Positions 42,610 through 50,708 of a stretch of 64,000 bases of DNA are shown in pieces. The stretch is taken from positions 36,507 to 100,506 of the forward strand of contig SFIM01000016.1 of NCBI GenBank assembly GCA_004556155.1, in the 5' to 3' direction. Under the pieces are notes generated by a model, which saw nothing but the letters and a program-made list of their open reading frames with translations, was not told the origin of the DNA and did not search any database. This DNA comes from Clostridiales bacterium. GTDB lineage: Bacteria; Bacillota; Clostridia; Christensenellales; Aristaeellaceae. A program made the translations under genes and the position numbers. Positions within the stretch are counted from its first letter, which is position 1; every line of letters begins with the position of its first letter.

Positions 42610-43426
42610 CTGGACGCTGGATACCGTGGGCGTGCGCGCGGACGGCTATCATCTGCTGGATATGCTGATGCAGTCCATTTCCCTGCATGATACCCTGACG
42701 CTGGAGCCTGCGGAGGATGTAACCTTTTCCGCCGACGGCGCCACCCGCGTGCCGCAGGATGAGGGCAACCTTGCTTTGCGCGCGGCGCTGGCGCTGCGCC
42801 GGCATGCGGGCACGGCGCAGGGCGCGATGATCCACCTGCACAAGCGTATCCCCAGTGGGGCAGGCCTGGGCGGCGGAAGCGCCGACGCGGCTGCCGTGCT
42901 GCATGGGCTCAATGCTTTGTGGGAGCTGAATCTGCCGATGGAAACGCTGCGGCAGATCGGCCTGACGCTGGGCGCGGACGTGCCCTTCTGCCTGATGGGC
43001 GGGCTTGCCCATGTGCGGGGCATTGGCGAGGTCATCGAGCCGCTTCCCTGCCCCCGCATCTACCATCTGGTCATCATCCAGCCCTGCCGCGGCCTGTCCA
43101 CACCGCAGGTGTTCCGCGCGCTGGATGGCATGGATATATCCGCCAGCCGTCCGAATACACCGCAGGCGTTATCCGCGCTGACGGGCGGCAATTTGGCCCT
43201 GTTGGCGGATAGCCTGGGCAACACCCTACAGCCGGTGGCTATCTCCATGCGGCCGCAGATTCGCCAGGCTATTACCACCTTGCGGGAGCATGGCGCGCGC
43301 GCCGCGCAGATGACGGGCTCAGGCAGCGCGGTGTTTGGCGTATTTGCGACAGCCGCTGCCGCCCGTACCGCCTTTGCAGCGCTAAGCCGCAGATACCCGC
43401 ATTGCTATCTGACCCAGACACTATAA
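42581..43426 (+). CDS. ispE: 4-diphosphocytidyl-2-C-methyl-D-erythritol kinase
   Basis: A 281-residue GHMP kinase of the non-mevalonate isoprenoid route, which phosphorylates CDP-methylerythritol. The N-terminus ANAKINWTLDTVGVRADGYH is the IspE signature, the ATP loop is IPSGAGLGGGSADAAAVLHGL, and a C-terminal MTGSGSAVFGVF motif completes the fold. ATG 42581 has GGAGGAG upstream and overlaps the histidine kinase, so translation is likely coupled. A strong terminator follows at 43433-43475. Confidence 0.95.
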   Translation: MLIRANAKINWTLDTVGVRADGYHLLDMLMQSISLHDTLTLEPAEDVTFSADGATRVPQDEGNLALRAALALRRHAGTAQGAMIHLHKRIPSGAGLGGGSADAAAVLHGLNALWELNLPMETLRQIGLTLGADVPFCLMGGLAHVRGIGEVIEPLPCPRIYHLVIIQPCRGLSTPQVFRALDGMDISASRPNTPQALSALTGGNLALLADSLGNTLQPVAISMRPQIRQAITTLREHGARAAQMTGSGSAVFGVFATAAAARTAFAALSRRYPHCYLTQTL

Positions 43427-43432
43427 GCAAAT

Positions 43433-43476
43433 AAAAAGCCGCCGCTTTCCAGCAATTTGAAAAGCGGCGCTTTTCT
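43433..43476. terminator. Bidirectional terminator between ispE and the SIMPL gene
   Basis: AAAAGCCGCCGCTTT / AAAAGCGGCGCTTTT arms around CCAGCAATTTG; T-runs on both strands. Confidence 0.9.
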
Positions 43477-43483
43477 GTAATGG

Positions 43484-44176
43484 TTACTTGATTGCAAACA
43501 CAACCGTCACGCTGGCGGATACCGTTACATCACCCGATACGATAGCCGTCTTGGCGCTGCGTGCATCCATGGCGTAGGTATTGGCGATGCCATAGTCGCC
43601 GCCATAGCTATTGGAAGCGTTGATGGATACTACCTCGCCCAGCGTCTGCCCGGCGGCCTCGGCCAGCAGGGCGGCCTTGGCGGCGGCGTCCTCATAGGCG
43701 CGGCGCAGCGCCTTTTCATAGGCGGCGGTTTCGCCGCTGCTGCTGAAGGTGAGGCCGTACATCTGGTTTGCGCCAGCGGCTGTGGCCGCGTCAATTACAT
43801 CGCCCACAGTGTCCAGCGCGCGTACGGTAACGTAGAGCGTGTTGTCCACATGGTAGCGCACAGGGGCGGAAGCATCGCTGTAATCGCGCTCAGTGTACAC
43901 GGAAAAGTCGGAGGTGACAACATCCTCCTGCGCCACGTTCTGACCCAGGATGGCGGCGATGACGCGCTGCATGATTTCATTGTTTTCGCTCTGCGCTTCG
44001 GCGACGGTATCACGCACAGTGCTTACGCCGATGCGCAGCGTGGCGGTATCGGCGGCAAGGGAGATGTTGGATGAGCCGGATACGGATACGGTGCGGGATA
44101 CGCCCTCGCCCAGGGCGGGCACGGCCAGGCACAGCGCGGCAAGCAGGCACAGCAGCATGATCAGGGCCTTTTTCAT
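43484..44176 (-). CDS. Secreted SIMPL-domain (DUF541) protein
   Basis: A 230-residue exported protein. A signal peptide ends AVPALG-EG. The mature part is one SIMPL domain: RTVSVSGSSNISLAADTATL, TSDFSVYTERDYSD, and YEKALRRAYEDAAAKAALLAEAAGQTLGEV, the characteristic amphipathic helix after the beta sheet. Bacterial homologues (YggE) form ring-like channels or protect against oxidative stress; the role here is unknown. ATG 44176 is preceded by AGAGGA. Confidence 0.85.
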   Translation of the reverse strand: MKKALIMLLCLLAALCLAVPALGEGVSRTVSVSGSSNISLAADTATLRIGVSTVRDTVAEAQSENNEIMQRVIAAILGQNVAQEDVVTSDFSVYTERDYSDASAPVRYHVDNTLYVTVRALDTVGDVIDAATAAGANQMYGLTFSSSGETAAYEKALRRAYEDAAAKAALLAEAAGQTLGEVVSINASNSYGGDYGIANTYAMDARSAKTAIVSGDVTVSASVTVVFAIK

Positions 44177-44325
44177 ATTTCTAATCCTCTTTCTTTTATT
44201 TGAAGGGTTCAGCCCCTTCGCTCTATTAAACGGACGGGCGCGCGGAAGGTTCCATCTTTTCACTTGTTTTTTTTCATCGTTTGCAGTATCATAAGCGTAC
44301 CCCATACAGAAAGGAAGCAAAATTT

Positions 44326-44550
44326 ATGGATATCAAAGCCAAGATTGAGGAAATTGTAAAAAAGCTGCAAAGCGATAAAACGCTGCTGGCCTCTTTCCAG
44401 AGCGAGCCGATCAAGACGGTGGAAAAGCTGCTGGATATCGACCTGCCCGACGAGATGATCGAAAAGGTGGTCGAGGGCGTAAAGGCCAAGATCAAGGTGG
44501 ACGACGTAAAGGGTATCCTGGACGGCGTGAAGGGCCTGTTTGGCAAATAA
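44326..44550 (+). CDS. Small acidic helical protein of unknown function
   Basis: A 74-residue, highly charged protein made of short helices: KIEEIVKKLQSDKTLLASFQ, KTVEKLLDIDLPDEMIEKVV and DDVKGILDGVKGLFGK. Similar proteins are scattered in Clostridia without a named function; the helical body and glycine-phenylalanine tail recall RiPP leader-like proteins but no modification enzyme lies nearby. AAGGAAG sets ATG 44326. A strong terminator follows, so it is its own transcript. Confidence 0.55.
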   Translation: MDIKAKIEEIVKKLQSDKTLLASFQSEPIKTVEKLLDIDLPDEMIEKVVEGVKAKIKVDDVKGILDGVKGLFGK

Positions 44551-44608
44551 GGAGGAGCTGCGCCCCTTCTTTACTTCTCGGTTAAGTTAGCTGTGCTTTT
44601 TGATAGGC

Positions 44609-44648
44609 AAAAACAGCGCGGGGATGGATATCATCTCCGCGCTGTTTT
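44609..44648. terminator. Bidirectional terminator
   Basis: AAAACAGCGCGG.../CCGCGCTGTTTT arms around GGATGGATATCATCT-type loop, between the small helical gene and the PHP gene. Confidence 0.88.
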
Positions 44649-44663
44649 GCTGTGTATAAGAGC

Positions 44664-45602
44664 TTATTTCATTTCTTCCAGGAAAATCGGGTTGGACCAG
44701 GCGACGTGACCGTCCGCATCCGTTACCTCTACGCGCAGGTAGAACAGATCGTCCCGCACGGGGCATTCCATGGCCATTTCGGTGATGGGGGAGCCATCCT
44801 CGCTGCGCAGCAGCTTGGTCACGCGGGAGCAGAAGAATTTGACCGTTGCGCAGGGGGAGCACTTGACATGGGCGACCTTGCTGTCGTCGATATAGAAATC
44901 ATAGATTTCCGGGCCGGTGGAGGCATAGAACGCGCCCTCGCGCAGCGCGCGCAGGATGTCGTTCACGTTCTTCTGCGCGTTGACGCGCACCCAGCCGCGG
45001 CAGTGCTGTTCCATGGCGTGGCCGTCGTCCGTGGCCACGCCGAAGATGCGCTTGCCCTGGCACAGCAGCTCATCCCAGAGGGGGCCGTTGTTAAAGTCCA
45101 CGCCGTTCTCCATCACGCAGCCGCTGTTCCACAGCTCCATGGCGAAGTTGCCCTGCAGGCGCTCAAACTCGCGCGCAAAGGTGCCGCTCCACTGGGGATG
45201 GCAATAGATGGTCAGCTGCTTGTTGCGGTGCGCCTCGTCCAGAAACTGCTGGAACTCGTACTGATCCTGCACATAGCCGCGCTGGAAGGGCTGATCCTGC
45301 TCGTAAGGATTTTCAGGCTTTTCGGGGCCGATCCATACAGTATGGAAGCAGTGCACGCGGTGATGATTGGTGATGGTGCGGTCAAACTCCATGCCGGGGA
45401 TGATCAGCACGCCGCTTTCAGGCAGGTAGTCCTTGTAGTTATAGGTGCGGTGATCGGTCAACGCCAGAAAATCATAGCCGTGCTGCGCATGCATGGCGAT
45501 TACTTCCTCGGGGGTGCCTTTGCCATCCGAACGGGTGGTATGGCAGTGCAGACCGCCCTTGAGCAGGGCGTTTTCGCCCTCAAAAGCCGCTTGCCGAAGC
45601 AT
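44664..45602 (-). CDS. PHP-domain metal-dependent phosphoesterase
   Basis: A 312-residue enzyme of the PHP family (polymerase and histidinol phosphatase). Metal-binding motifs are GLHCHTTRSDGKGTPEEVI near the N-terminus, FLALTDHRTYNYKD, the Glu of IIPGMEFD, TIYCHPQWSG, and VATDDGHAMEQHC (the Asp-His motif). The C-terminal 90 residues form a beta domain. The family hydrolyses phosphate esters; the substrate is unknown. AAAGGAGG sets ATG 45602. No close functional partner is visible. Confidence 0.85.
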   Translation of the reverse strand: MLRQAAFEGENALLKGGLHCHTTRSDGKGTPEEVIAMHAQHGYDFLALTDHRTYNYKDYLPESGVLIIPGMEFDRTITNHHRVHCFHTVWIGPEKPENPYEQDQPFQRGYVQDQYEFQQFLDEAHRNKQLTIYCHPQWSGTFAREFERLQGNFAMELWNSGCVMENGVDFNNGPLWDELLCQGKRIFGVATDDGHAMEQHCRGWVRVNAQKNVNDILRALREGAFYASTGPEIYDFYIDDSKVAHVKCSPCATVKFFCSRVTKLLRSEDGSPITEMAMECPVRDDLFYLRVEVTDADGHVAWSNPIFLEEMK

Positions 45603-45703
45603 AGAAAAAGCCTCCTTTGGTATGATAACGAATTGAATCGCGGTCATTGTAGCATAGGAGGCGCAAAAAGGCAATGCAGCGGGCAAAATTTCAGCGCCGT
45701 GCG

Positions 45704-46390
45704 TCAGGATGGAAACTGAAAGTCATACTTCATGGCCAGCGCTTCAAACAGCGCGCGCATAGCGCGCATGGCCAGGGAGCAGATATCCAGCTGGCTGATA
45801 TGGGCCAGCACGGCCTGCTGCTCTGCCTCGGGCACGGCATAGACGCCCAGCGTCATGCGCAGAAAGCGCTCCAGCTTGCGTTCCAGTGTAAAATGCGAAT
45901 CGCAGGGCATTAGCATGTAGGCGCGCATGATGCCCGCGGTGCCGATTTCCATCTCATAGAAATCGCGCGAGTCGCAATCGGGCAGGTAGGCGGAAAACAG
46001 CCGCTGCAGCTCCACAGCCGTCTGGCGGTGGATATAGGCTGAGGGCTCGGGCAGGGTATAGGCTTCCACATAGATTTCGCGCAGGTTTTCATTGATCTCC
46101 GCCAGCGCCAGCTGGATGGAGGTTTCAACGGCGTACAGCAGCGCAGGGGATGTGTTTCCCATGGTTAGGCTGTTGGCCAGGGCGAACTGGTTTTCAAACA
46201 TGAACTGCACCAGTTCCATTAGCACGCCGTCTTTGCTGTGAAAGATGTTTTGAAACGTGCTGGAGGATACATCGGCGGCGTGGATGATATCAGCCATACG
46301 GGTGCCGCGGTATCCTTTTTCGATAAACAAACGCACGCATACGGATAGAATACGGCGTTTTGCAGCGGCGCTATCATAGCGGCGGGGCAT
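45704..46390 (-). CDS. TetR-family transcriptional regulator
   Basis: A 228-residue regulator. The helix-turn-helix is at residues about 12-58 (KRRILSVCVRLFIEKGYRGTRMADIIHAADVSSSTFQNIF, typical TetR text), and the rest is a helical ligand domain. I chose ATG 46390 with GAGGG six bases upstream; an in-frame ATG six bases earlier has no better site. A perfect TATAAT lies upstream. Neighbouring genes do not identify the ligand or targets. Confidence 0.88.
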   Translation of the reverse strand: MPRRYDSAAAKRRILSVCVRLFIEKGYRGTRMADIIHAADVSSSTFQNIFHSKDGVLMELVQFMFENQFALANSLTMGNTSPALLYAVETSIQLALAEINENLREIYVEAYTLPEPSAYIHRQTAVELQRLFSAYLPDCDSRDFYEMEIGTAGIMRAYMLMPCDSHFTLERKLERFLRMTLGVYAVPEAEQQAVLAHISQLDICSLAMRAMRALFEALAMKYDFQFPS

Positions 46391-46423
46391 GAGCATCCCT
46401 CATTCCAATTGATTTACACACCA

Positions 46424-46429
46424 ATTATA
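46424..46429 (-). promoter_or_regulatory. -10 box of the TetR gene and flanking half-sites
   Basis: Minus strand TATAAT at 46424-46429. AATTG/CAATT half-sites ten bases apart (46408-46426) could be an autoregulatory operator; no clear -35 was found. Confidence 0.35.
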
Positions 46430-46464
46430 ACATATTTTTACAAATGGGGCAACAGGCTTTTACC

Positions 46465-46493
46465 TTGACAAAGAAAGGGGCTTGTACTATGAT
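46465..46493 (+). promoter_or_regulatory. Promoter of the coiled-coil gene
   Basis: TTGACA (46465-46470), 17-base spacer, TATGAT (46488-46493), 64 bases before the start. Confidence 0.75.
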
Positions 46494-46556
46494 GAATTTG
46501 TCATAATGGTTAAATTTTGTATTATTTTTGCACATCCCGAAAGGAGAACATCCGCC

Positions 46557-47360
46557 ATGAAAAAAGCCGTATGCGTGATCCTTTGCCTGCTGCTGGCTGC
46601 CTCCCTTGCTGGGGCGGGGCTGCTGTATGCGCAGACGCGCCGCCTGCGGGATGAAAACGCGCGCCTGGATGCGCAGGCAGCCGAGCGGGATACGCGCATC
46701 GAGACCCTGACCGCCGAGGCCCAGGCCAGCGCCGATAGCCTGGCCGCGCTTTCGGAGCAGGCGACGGAAAAGGATTCCGAGCTGGCCTCTCTGCGCGCGG
46801 CTGTGCAGGAGAAGGAGAACAGCCTGGATCAATTGACGGATGAGCTGACCCAGGCCAAGGCGCAGTTAGCGGCCTGCAATACGCAGTTGACCCAGCTGCG
46901 TCAGGAAGTGGACGAGCATCAGGCCGCATCGGCCAGCGCGCAAACGGCTCTGGATGAGGCGTTGGCGAGCAACGCGCAATTGCAGCAGAAAAACAGCGAT
47001 CAGGCTTTCTCGTTGACCGATGCGAATGCGCGCGTGGAAAGCGAAACCGCTGCCCGTCAGGCAGCAGAAGCAGAGCGGGATGCGCTGCAAAAGAAGTTCG
47101 ATGAGCAAACGACGGCGCATCAGGCTGAGCTGGAAGCGCTGAACGTTCGCTTGCAGCAAAAAGAAGAGGAGCTGTCTGCGGCCGCGGCTCAGCATACCGC
47201 CGCTGTGCAGGCAATTTCCGATGCGGAACAGATCTTTGCCGCCTTCGCTGAAAAGGTAGACGGCTGGCGTGAAAACAGCGGCAATAATCCCATTTTGAAC
47301 GGTCTGCTTGCGCCCTTCACCACTTTTGTGCAGCAAATGCGCGATGCGCTTGCACGCTGA
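46557..47360 (+). CDS. Secreted or membrane-anchored coiled-coil protein
   Basis: A 267-residue protein with an N-terminal hydrophobic segment (VCVILCLLLAASLAGAGLL, either signal or anchor) and then about 200 residues of continuous coiled coil rich in Ala, Glu and Gln with heptad spacing (SELASLRAAVQEKENSLDQL). A short C-terminal globular part (FAAFAEKVDGWRENSGNNPI) closes it. No named family. AAAGGAG lies upstream. It could act as a structural spacer in the envelope. Read alone by a good promoter. Confidence 0.7.
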   Translation: MKKAVCVILCLLLAASLAGAGLLYAQTRRLRDENARLDAQAAERDTRIETLTAEAQASADSLAALSEQATEKDSELASLRAAVQEKENSLDQLTDELTQAKAQLAACNTQLTQLRQEVDEHQAASASAQTALDEALASNAQLQQKNSDQAFSLTDANARVESETAARQAAEAERDALQKKFDEQTTAHQAELEALNVRLQQKEEELSAAAAQHTAAVQAISDAEQIFAAFAEKVDGWRENSGNNPILNGLLAPFTTFVQQMRDALAR

Positions 47361-47392
47361 CTGGGTCGCTATGCAATTGCCCTGGCGTATGC

Positions 47393-47398
47393 TATAAT
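47393..47398 (+). promoter_or_regulatory. Extended -10 promoter of the CmpB-like gene
   Basis: TGCTATAAT (perfect TATAAT with TGN before it); the -35 is not clear. Confidence 0.6.
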
Positions 47399-47456
47399 GA
47401 TCGCGTGAGCCTATACTGCAAGCACAAAAGAAGAACCGCGAACAGGAGAGAAGACC

Positions 47457-48248
47457 ATGCGCACACTTGTTGAAAACTACATTTTGCTCTTTTTTGTCAC
47501 CGCCATGCTGGGCTGGGTGATGGAGGTTGTTTGCAAGCTGATTCAGTTTCACCGCTTCATCAACCGCGGCTTCCTGATCGGCCCATACTGCCCCATCTAT
47601 GGCTTCGGCTCGGTGCTGATCACTCTGCTGCTATCCCGCTATGCGGAGTCGCCCCTGGTGGTGTTCCTGATGGGCATGATCATCTGCGGCACGCTGGAAT
47701 ACCTGACCAGCTACCTGATGGAAAAGCTGTTCCACGCCCGCTGGTGGGATTACAGCCAGAAGCGCTTTAACCTGAACGGCCGCGTATGTGCCAACACGCT
47801 CATTCCCTTCGGCCTGCTGGGGCTGGGCATCATTTATGGCGTAAAGCCTTTTCTGTTTGGGCTGTTCGCCATGATTCCGCAAACCGCGATGGATATCCTG
47901 TGCGGCGTGCTGACGGCGATTATCCTGACCGACGCGGTGATTTCTACCACCGTGCTTGGCAAGATTCGCCACACGGCCGAACTGACTGGCGGCGACGATA
48001 CCGAGACGATCACCCGCTCTGTGCGTGATGCGCTGCTGCGCCAGGGCACGCTGGTGCGCCGCACGCTGCGTGCTTTCCCGTATGCCAAGCTGTATAATAA
48101 GCCCCTGCTGGAGCGCCTGCGCCAGCGCCAGCAAATGCTGAAGGCTGATTTCCAGGCCAAGCAGCAGCATATGCGCGAGGAGCTTGCCCAGCGTGAGCAG
48201 GCGCTGCGCGAGGAGCTGAAAAAGCGCAAGCCGCAGAAGCAGGGATAA
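47457..48248 (+). CDS. CmpB-like (ABC transporter type IV, PF06541) membrane protein
   Basis: A 263-residue protein with about four to five transmembrane helices and a cytoplasmic coiled tail. The signature INRGFLIGPYCPIYGFGSVL and GTLEYLTSYLMEKLFHARWWDYS match the PF06541 family (putative ABC-transporter type IV). The C-terminal third is a long basic coiled coil (KADFQAKQQHMREELAQREQ). AGGAGAGA lies upstream of ATG 47457. Function is unproven. A terminator follows. Confidence 0.85.
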   Translation: MRTLVENYILLFFVTAMLGWVMEVVCKLIQFHRFINRGFLIGPYCPIYGFGSVLITLLLSRYAESPLVVFLMGMIICGTLEYLTSYLMEKLFHARWWDYSQKRFNLNGRVCANTLIPFGLLGLGIIYGVKPFLFGLFAMIPQTAMDILCGVLTAIILTDAVISTTVLGKIRHTAELTGGDDTETITRSVRDALLRQGTLVRRTLRAFPYAKLYNKPLLERLRQRQQMLKADFQAKQQHMREELAQREQALREELKKRKPQKQG

Positions 48249-48255
48249 ATATGAA

Positions 48256-48291
48256 AGAAGCGAAGGAGCAAGCGTTCCTTCGCTTTTTTTC
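48256..48291 (+). terminator. Terminator after the CmpB-like gene
   Basis: AGCGAAGGA/TCCTTCGCT stem, eight-base loop, run of seven T. Confidence 0.9.
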
Positions 48292-48571
48292 AATGCCCTT
48301 GATGCTTTTCACGGCGCTTTTCCTGGCGGATTTCTAATTGCCGCTGGGCCTCGGCCTCGCGCTGGGGGGCGGGCGTTTCTGCCGAAAGCGCAGGGCTGAA
48401 CGTGAAACGATCGTAGTTTTCCAGATAAAAAGCATGCACCTCATAGTCCTTTGGCTCTGTGCCAAAGGTGATTTTGCAAACCTCGTATTGCCCGTCGCAC
48501 GTGCGTTCGTAAATGCCGATCCAGAATGGATCCTCAAACAACACGGTCAACCGGACGCTGGCGATATGCAT
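48290..48571 (-). CDS. yjdF: YjdF-like DUF2992 RNA-binding-like protein
   Basis: A 93-residue cytoplasmic protein of the YjdF/DUF2992 family. The N-terminal beta text VRLTVLFEDPFWIGIYERT and KITFGTEPKDYEVHAFYLE are family hallmarks. A basic C-terminal helix (QLEIRQEKRREKHQGH) is usual. AAGGAGG sets ATG 48571; in-frame codons farther upstream fall inside the riboswitch. In Bacillota, yjdF genes lie behind yjdF-motif RNAs that respond to azaaromatic compounds, so the protein is thought to help with such toxins, but its direct action is unknown. Confidence 0.85.
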   Translation of the reverse strand: MHIASVRLTVLFEDPFWIGIYERTCDGQYEVCKITFGTEPKDYEVHAFYLENYDRFTFSPALSAETPAPQREAEAQRQLEIRQEKRREKHQGH

Positions 48572-48600
48572 ATGTTTTTCCTCCTTATGTGCGGGTGAAG

Positions 48601-48690
48601 GGCAAGGAACGGACAACCAAAGGAGGCAGGTTACTGATCCCGTGATGGGGACTCCCGGACTACCGGCCGGGACGTGTTTTTATCCTTGCC
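48601..48690 (-). ncRNA. yjdF riboswitch (structured 5' leader)
   Basis: On the minus strand, an eight-base closing stem GGCAAGGA (48683-48690) pairs with TCCTTGCC (48601-48608). It encloses hairpins CCCGG/CCGGG and TCCC-ATCA-CGGGA and the text GATCAGTAACCTGCCTCC. The domain ends about 20 bases before the ribosome site of the yjdF gene, as in other yjdF-motif RNAs, which mostly control translation. I judge by layout and remembered motif text, not by a covariance search. Confidence 0.75.
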
Positions 48691-48720
48691 AGATGGGCGG
48701 CTGAGAAGCCATCCGAAGTC

Positions 48721-49701
48721 TTATTCGCGCGTAACGCGATAAACGTAATGCGCCATATCCACGCTGCGGTAATGCTTGGTAAAGGTAAGCACGCGCGTCA
48801 TGCCGTTGCGCTCGGCTACGTGCTGGGAGGCAATGTTGGTATCCCGGATGATGGAATACACCGCCTGCGCGCCCAGGGTATCAAAGGCGTAATCGCGGCA
48901 GGCGCGGGCAGCCTCGGCAGCATAGCCGTGATGCCACGCGGCCTTTTCAAACAGGTAGCCTACTTCCAGCACGCGGTCGCCGGGGATATCCTGCCAGGTC
49001 AGCCCGCACTGGCCGATCATCTCGCCGGTTTCCTTACAGATAACCGCCCATAGCCCCAAGGTTTCTTCCCGATAGCGGCGCAGCTGCTTATCCAGCCAGG
49101 CCTGCGCTTCCTCATCTGTAAAAGCGCCCTCGTAGGCGTACATCACTGCCGGGTCCTGTAGCATGCGGCACAGCGCGGGATAATCCGCCTGGGTCATCCT
49201 GCGCAGGCGCAGACGTGGGGTTTCCATAATCCACTCGTCCATGGCTGCTCTCCTCTTTTCCAGCGTCGCCACGCGCACGCTGCCATCCAGCTGCGAGCCG
49301 GTGAATTCAAAACCGTTCTTTTGATAGAATTGCAGGTTTTCCGCCTTATCGATGGGCGTAATCAGCGAGATAACGAGCCAATCCGGATGCTGCTGGCAGA
49401 ACCACTGTAGCGCGGCGGAGCCAATGCCTTGCCGCTGTGCCTGGGGGATAACGCACAGGCAGCCGATGTAGTACGTCCCTTCATCCTGTTGCTGCGCGGA
49501 CAGCACGCCCACGGGCGCGCCGTCCCGGCGGATGATCAGCTTGGGAAAACGGCGGATGGAGGCTTGCATCTGCTCCACCGTGCGGCCATAGGCCGGGCAT
49601 TCGCCATAGCGCTCGTAATCCGCCCGGAAGGCCGCGTCGTATAGCTGCACCAGCAGCGCGGCGTCCTGCTCGCGCGCTGGGGTAAAGGTAAGCGGACTCA
49701 T
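48721..49701 (-). CDS. Fusion of two GNAT acetyltransferase domains
   Basis: A 326-residue protein. The first domain (about 1-155) has the acetyl-CoA loop text IPQAQRQGIGSAALQWF. The second (about 170-326) is RimJ/RimL-like, starting METPRLRLRRMTQADYPALC, with EKAAWHHGYAAEAARACRDY and NIASQHVAERNGMTR. The two are joined in one frame with no stop or restart. The start ATG overlaps the preceding gene's TGA (ATGA), so translation depends on the interrupted DUF4097 gene. Targets are unknown. Confidence 0.85.
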   Translation of the reverse strand: MSPLTFTPAREQDAALLVQLYDAAFRADYERYGECPAYGRTVEQMQASIRRFPKLIIRRDGAPVGVLSAQQQDEGTYYIGCLCVIPQAQRQGIGSAALQWFCQQHPDWLVISLITPIDKAENLQFYQKNGFEFTGSQLDGSVRVATLEKRRAAMDEWIMETPRLRLRRMTQADYPALCRMLQDPAVMYAYEGAFTDEEAQAWLDKQLRRYREETLGLWAVICKETGEMIGQCGLTWQDIPGDRVLEVGYLFEKAAWHHGYAAEAARACRDYAFDTLGAQAVYSIIRDTNIASQHVAERNGMTRVLTFTKHYRSVDMAHYVYRVTRE

Positions 49702-50678
49702 GGCTGCGTGATTTCCAGATTGCCGCTTGTGGTGCGTACGCGCAGCTTGCATACGCCGTCGCGCAGGGAAATCTGGTCATTCACCGTGCGGTAATCATCG
49801 CACCGGAAGCTGCCGCTGGTGCTGCGGTAGTCCACCGTCGCGCCCAGATTGTTGTGCAGCGCAAGCTGGACGCTGCCGCTGGTGGAGCCGATATCGGCCT
49901 TTTCGCTGCCGCGCAGGCCGATGGCGATGGAGACGCTGGTGGTTTCGATTTCCAGAGCAGGGCTTTGCAGCTGCTCCAGGTTGATGGAGCCCGAGGTGCT
50001 TTCCGCCTGAATGCGCGCGGTCGCAGCCAGGGCCTGGGCATGAACGCTGCCGCTGGTGGTGCTCATCGTGAGCGTATCGGCGCGCAGGCCGCCGGCCTCG
50101 ATGCTGCCTGATGTGCTGTGCAGCGTCATAGCATGCAGCGCGTCCGCAGCGGCGATATTCAGCGAACCACTGGTGGAAGTGGCGCTGAACTGCTCGGCGT
50201 TCAGGTGCTCGGCCTGGATGCTGCCAGAGGTGGATTACAGCGTCACGTTTGTCAGCTGATGCTTGCCCAGACGGATGTCGGCGCTGCGCGTTTCAACGGA
50301 CAGGTCAATCCCGGCGGGAATTTCAACGGTCAGCGCTTTCTGCGGGGTGGAGAACAGGCCGGAATACTGCGTGCCTGCCTGGCAAAACTGGATATAGAGC
50401 ACGCCGTCAAGCAGCAGGTGGCGCATCTGCAGCTCACCCGATACGCCGCTGGCGATTTCGGACGCGCGAAGGGTATCCGCGCTGCTTTGCGTCAGCGTGA
50501 CGGAGCCTGCAATCCAGTGGATTTCCACCCGCTGCACATCGGCAGCGCGATTATCGAAATCGCCCGCGATGTATTGATCGGCGTTGGCATAGCGCTCCAT
50601 GCGCGCGGCAAGAGCCGCGGGGCACAGCAGACCCAGCGCAAGCAGGATGGCAATCAGAAGGGCAATACGCTTTTTCAT
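49698..50678 (-). pseudogene. DUF4097 beta-helix protein interrupted by one in-frame TAA
   Basis: The frame runs unbroken for 327 codons except for TAA at 50235-50237. The first part has a signal peptide (LLIAILLALGLLCPAALA) and the start of a DUF4097 beta-helix, ending LGKHQLTNVTL. After the stop, the same frame continues STSGSIQAEHLNAEQ and repeated rungs of the form TSGSI/V (STTSGSVHAQ, STSGSINLEQ, STSGSFRCDD). A normal sense codon such as CAA, GAA or AAA at the stop would restore it. DUF4097 proteins are putative adhesins usually coded beside an HTH-membrane or DUF1700 regulator, as here. Confidence 0.88.
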
Positions 50679-50708
50679 GTGGAATTTTTTCCTTGCTTTT
50701 TAGAACGC

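Noticed and set aside
44326..44550. A RiPP precursor peptide gene
   Set aside because: The helical leader-like text is suggestive but there is no Cys/Ser/Thr-rich core, maturation enzyme or transporter nearby.
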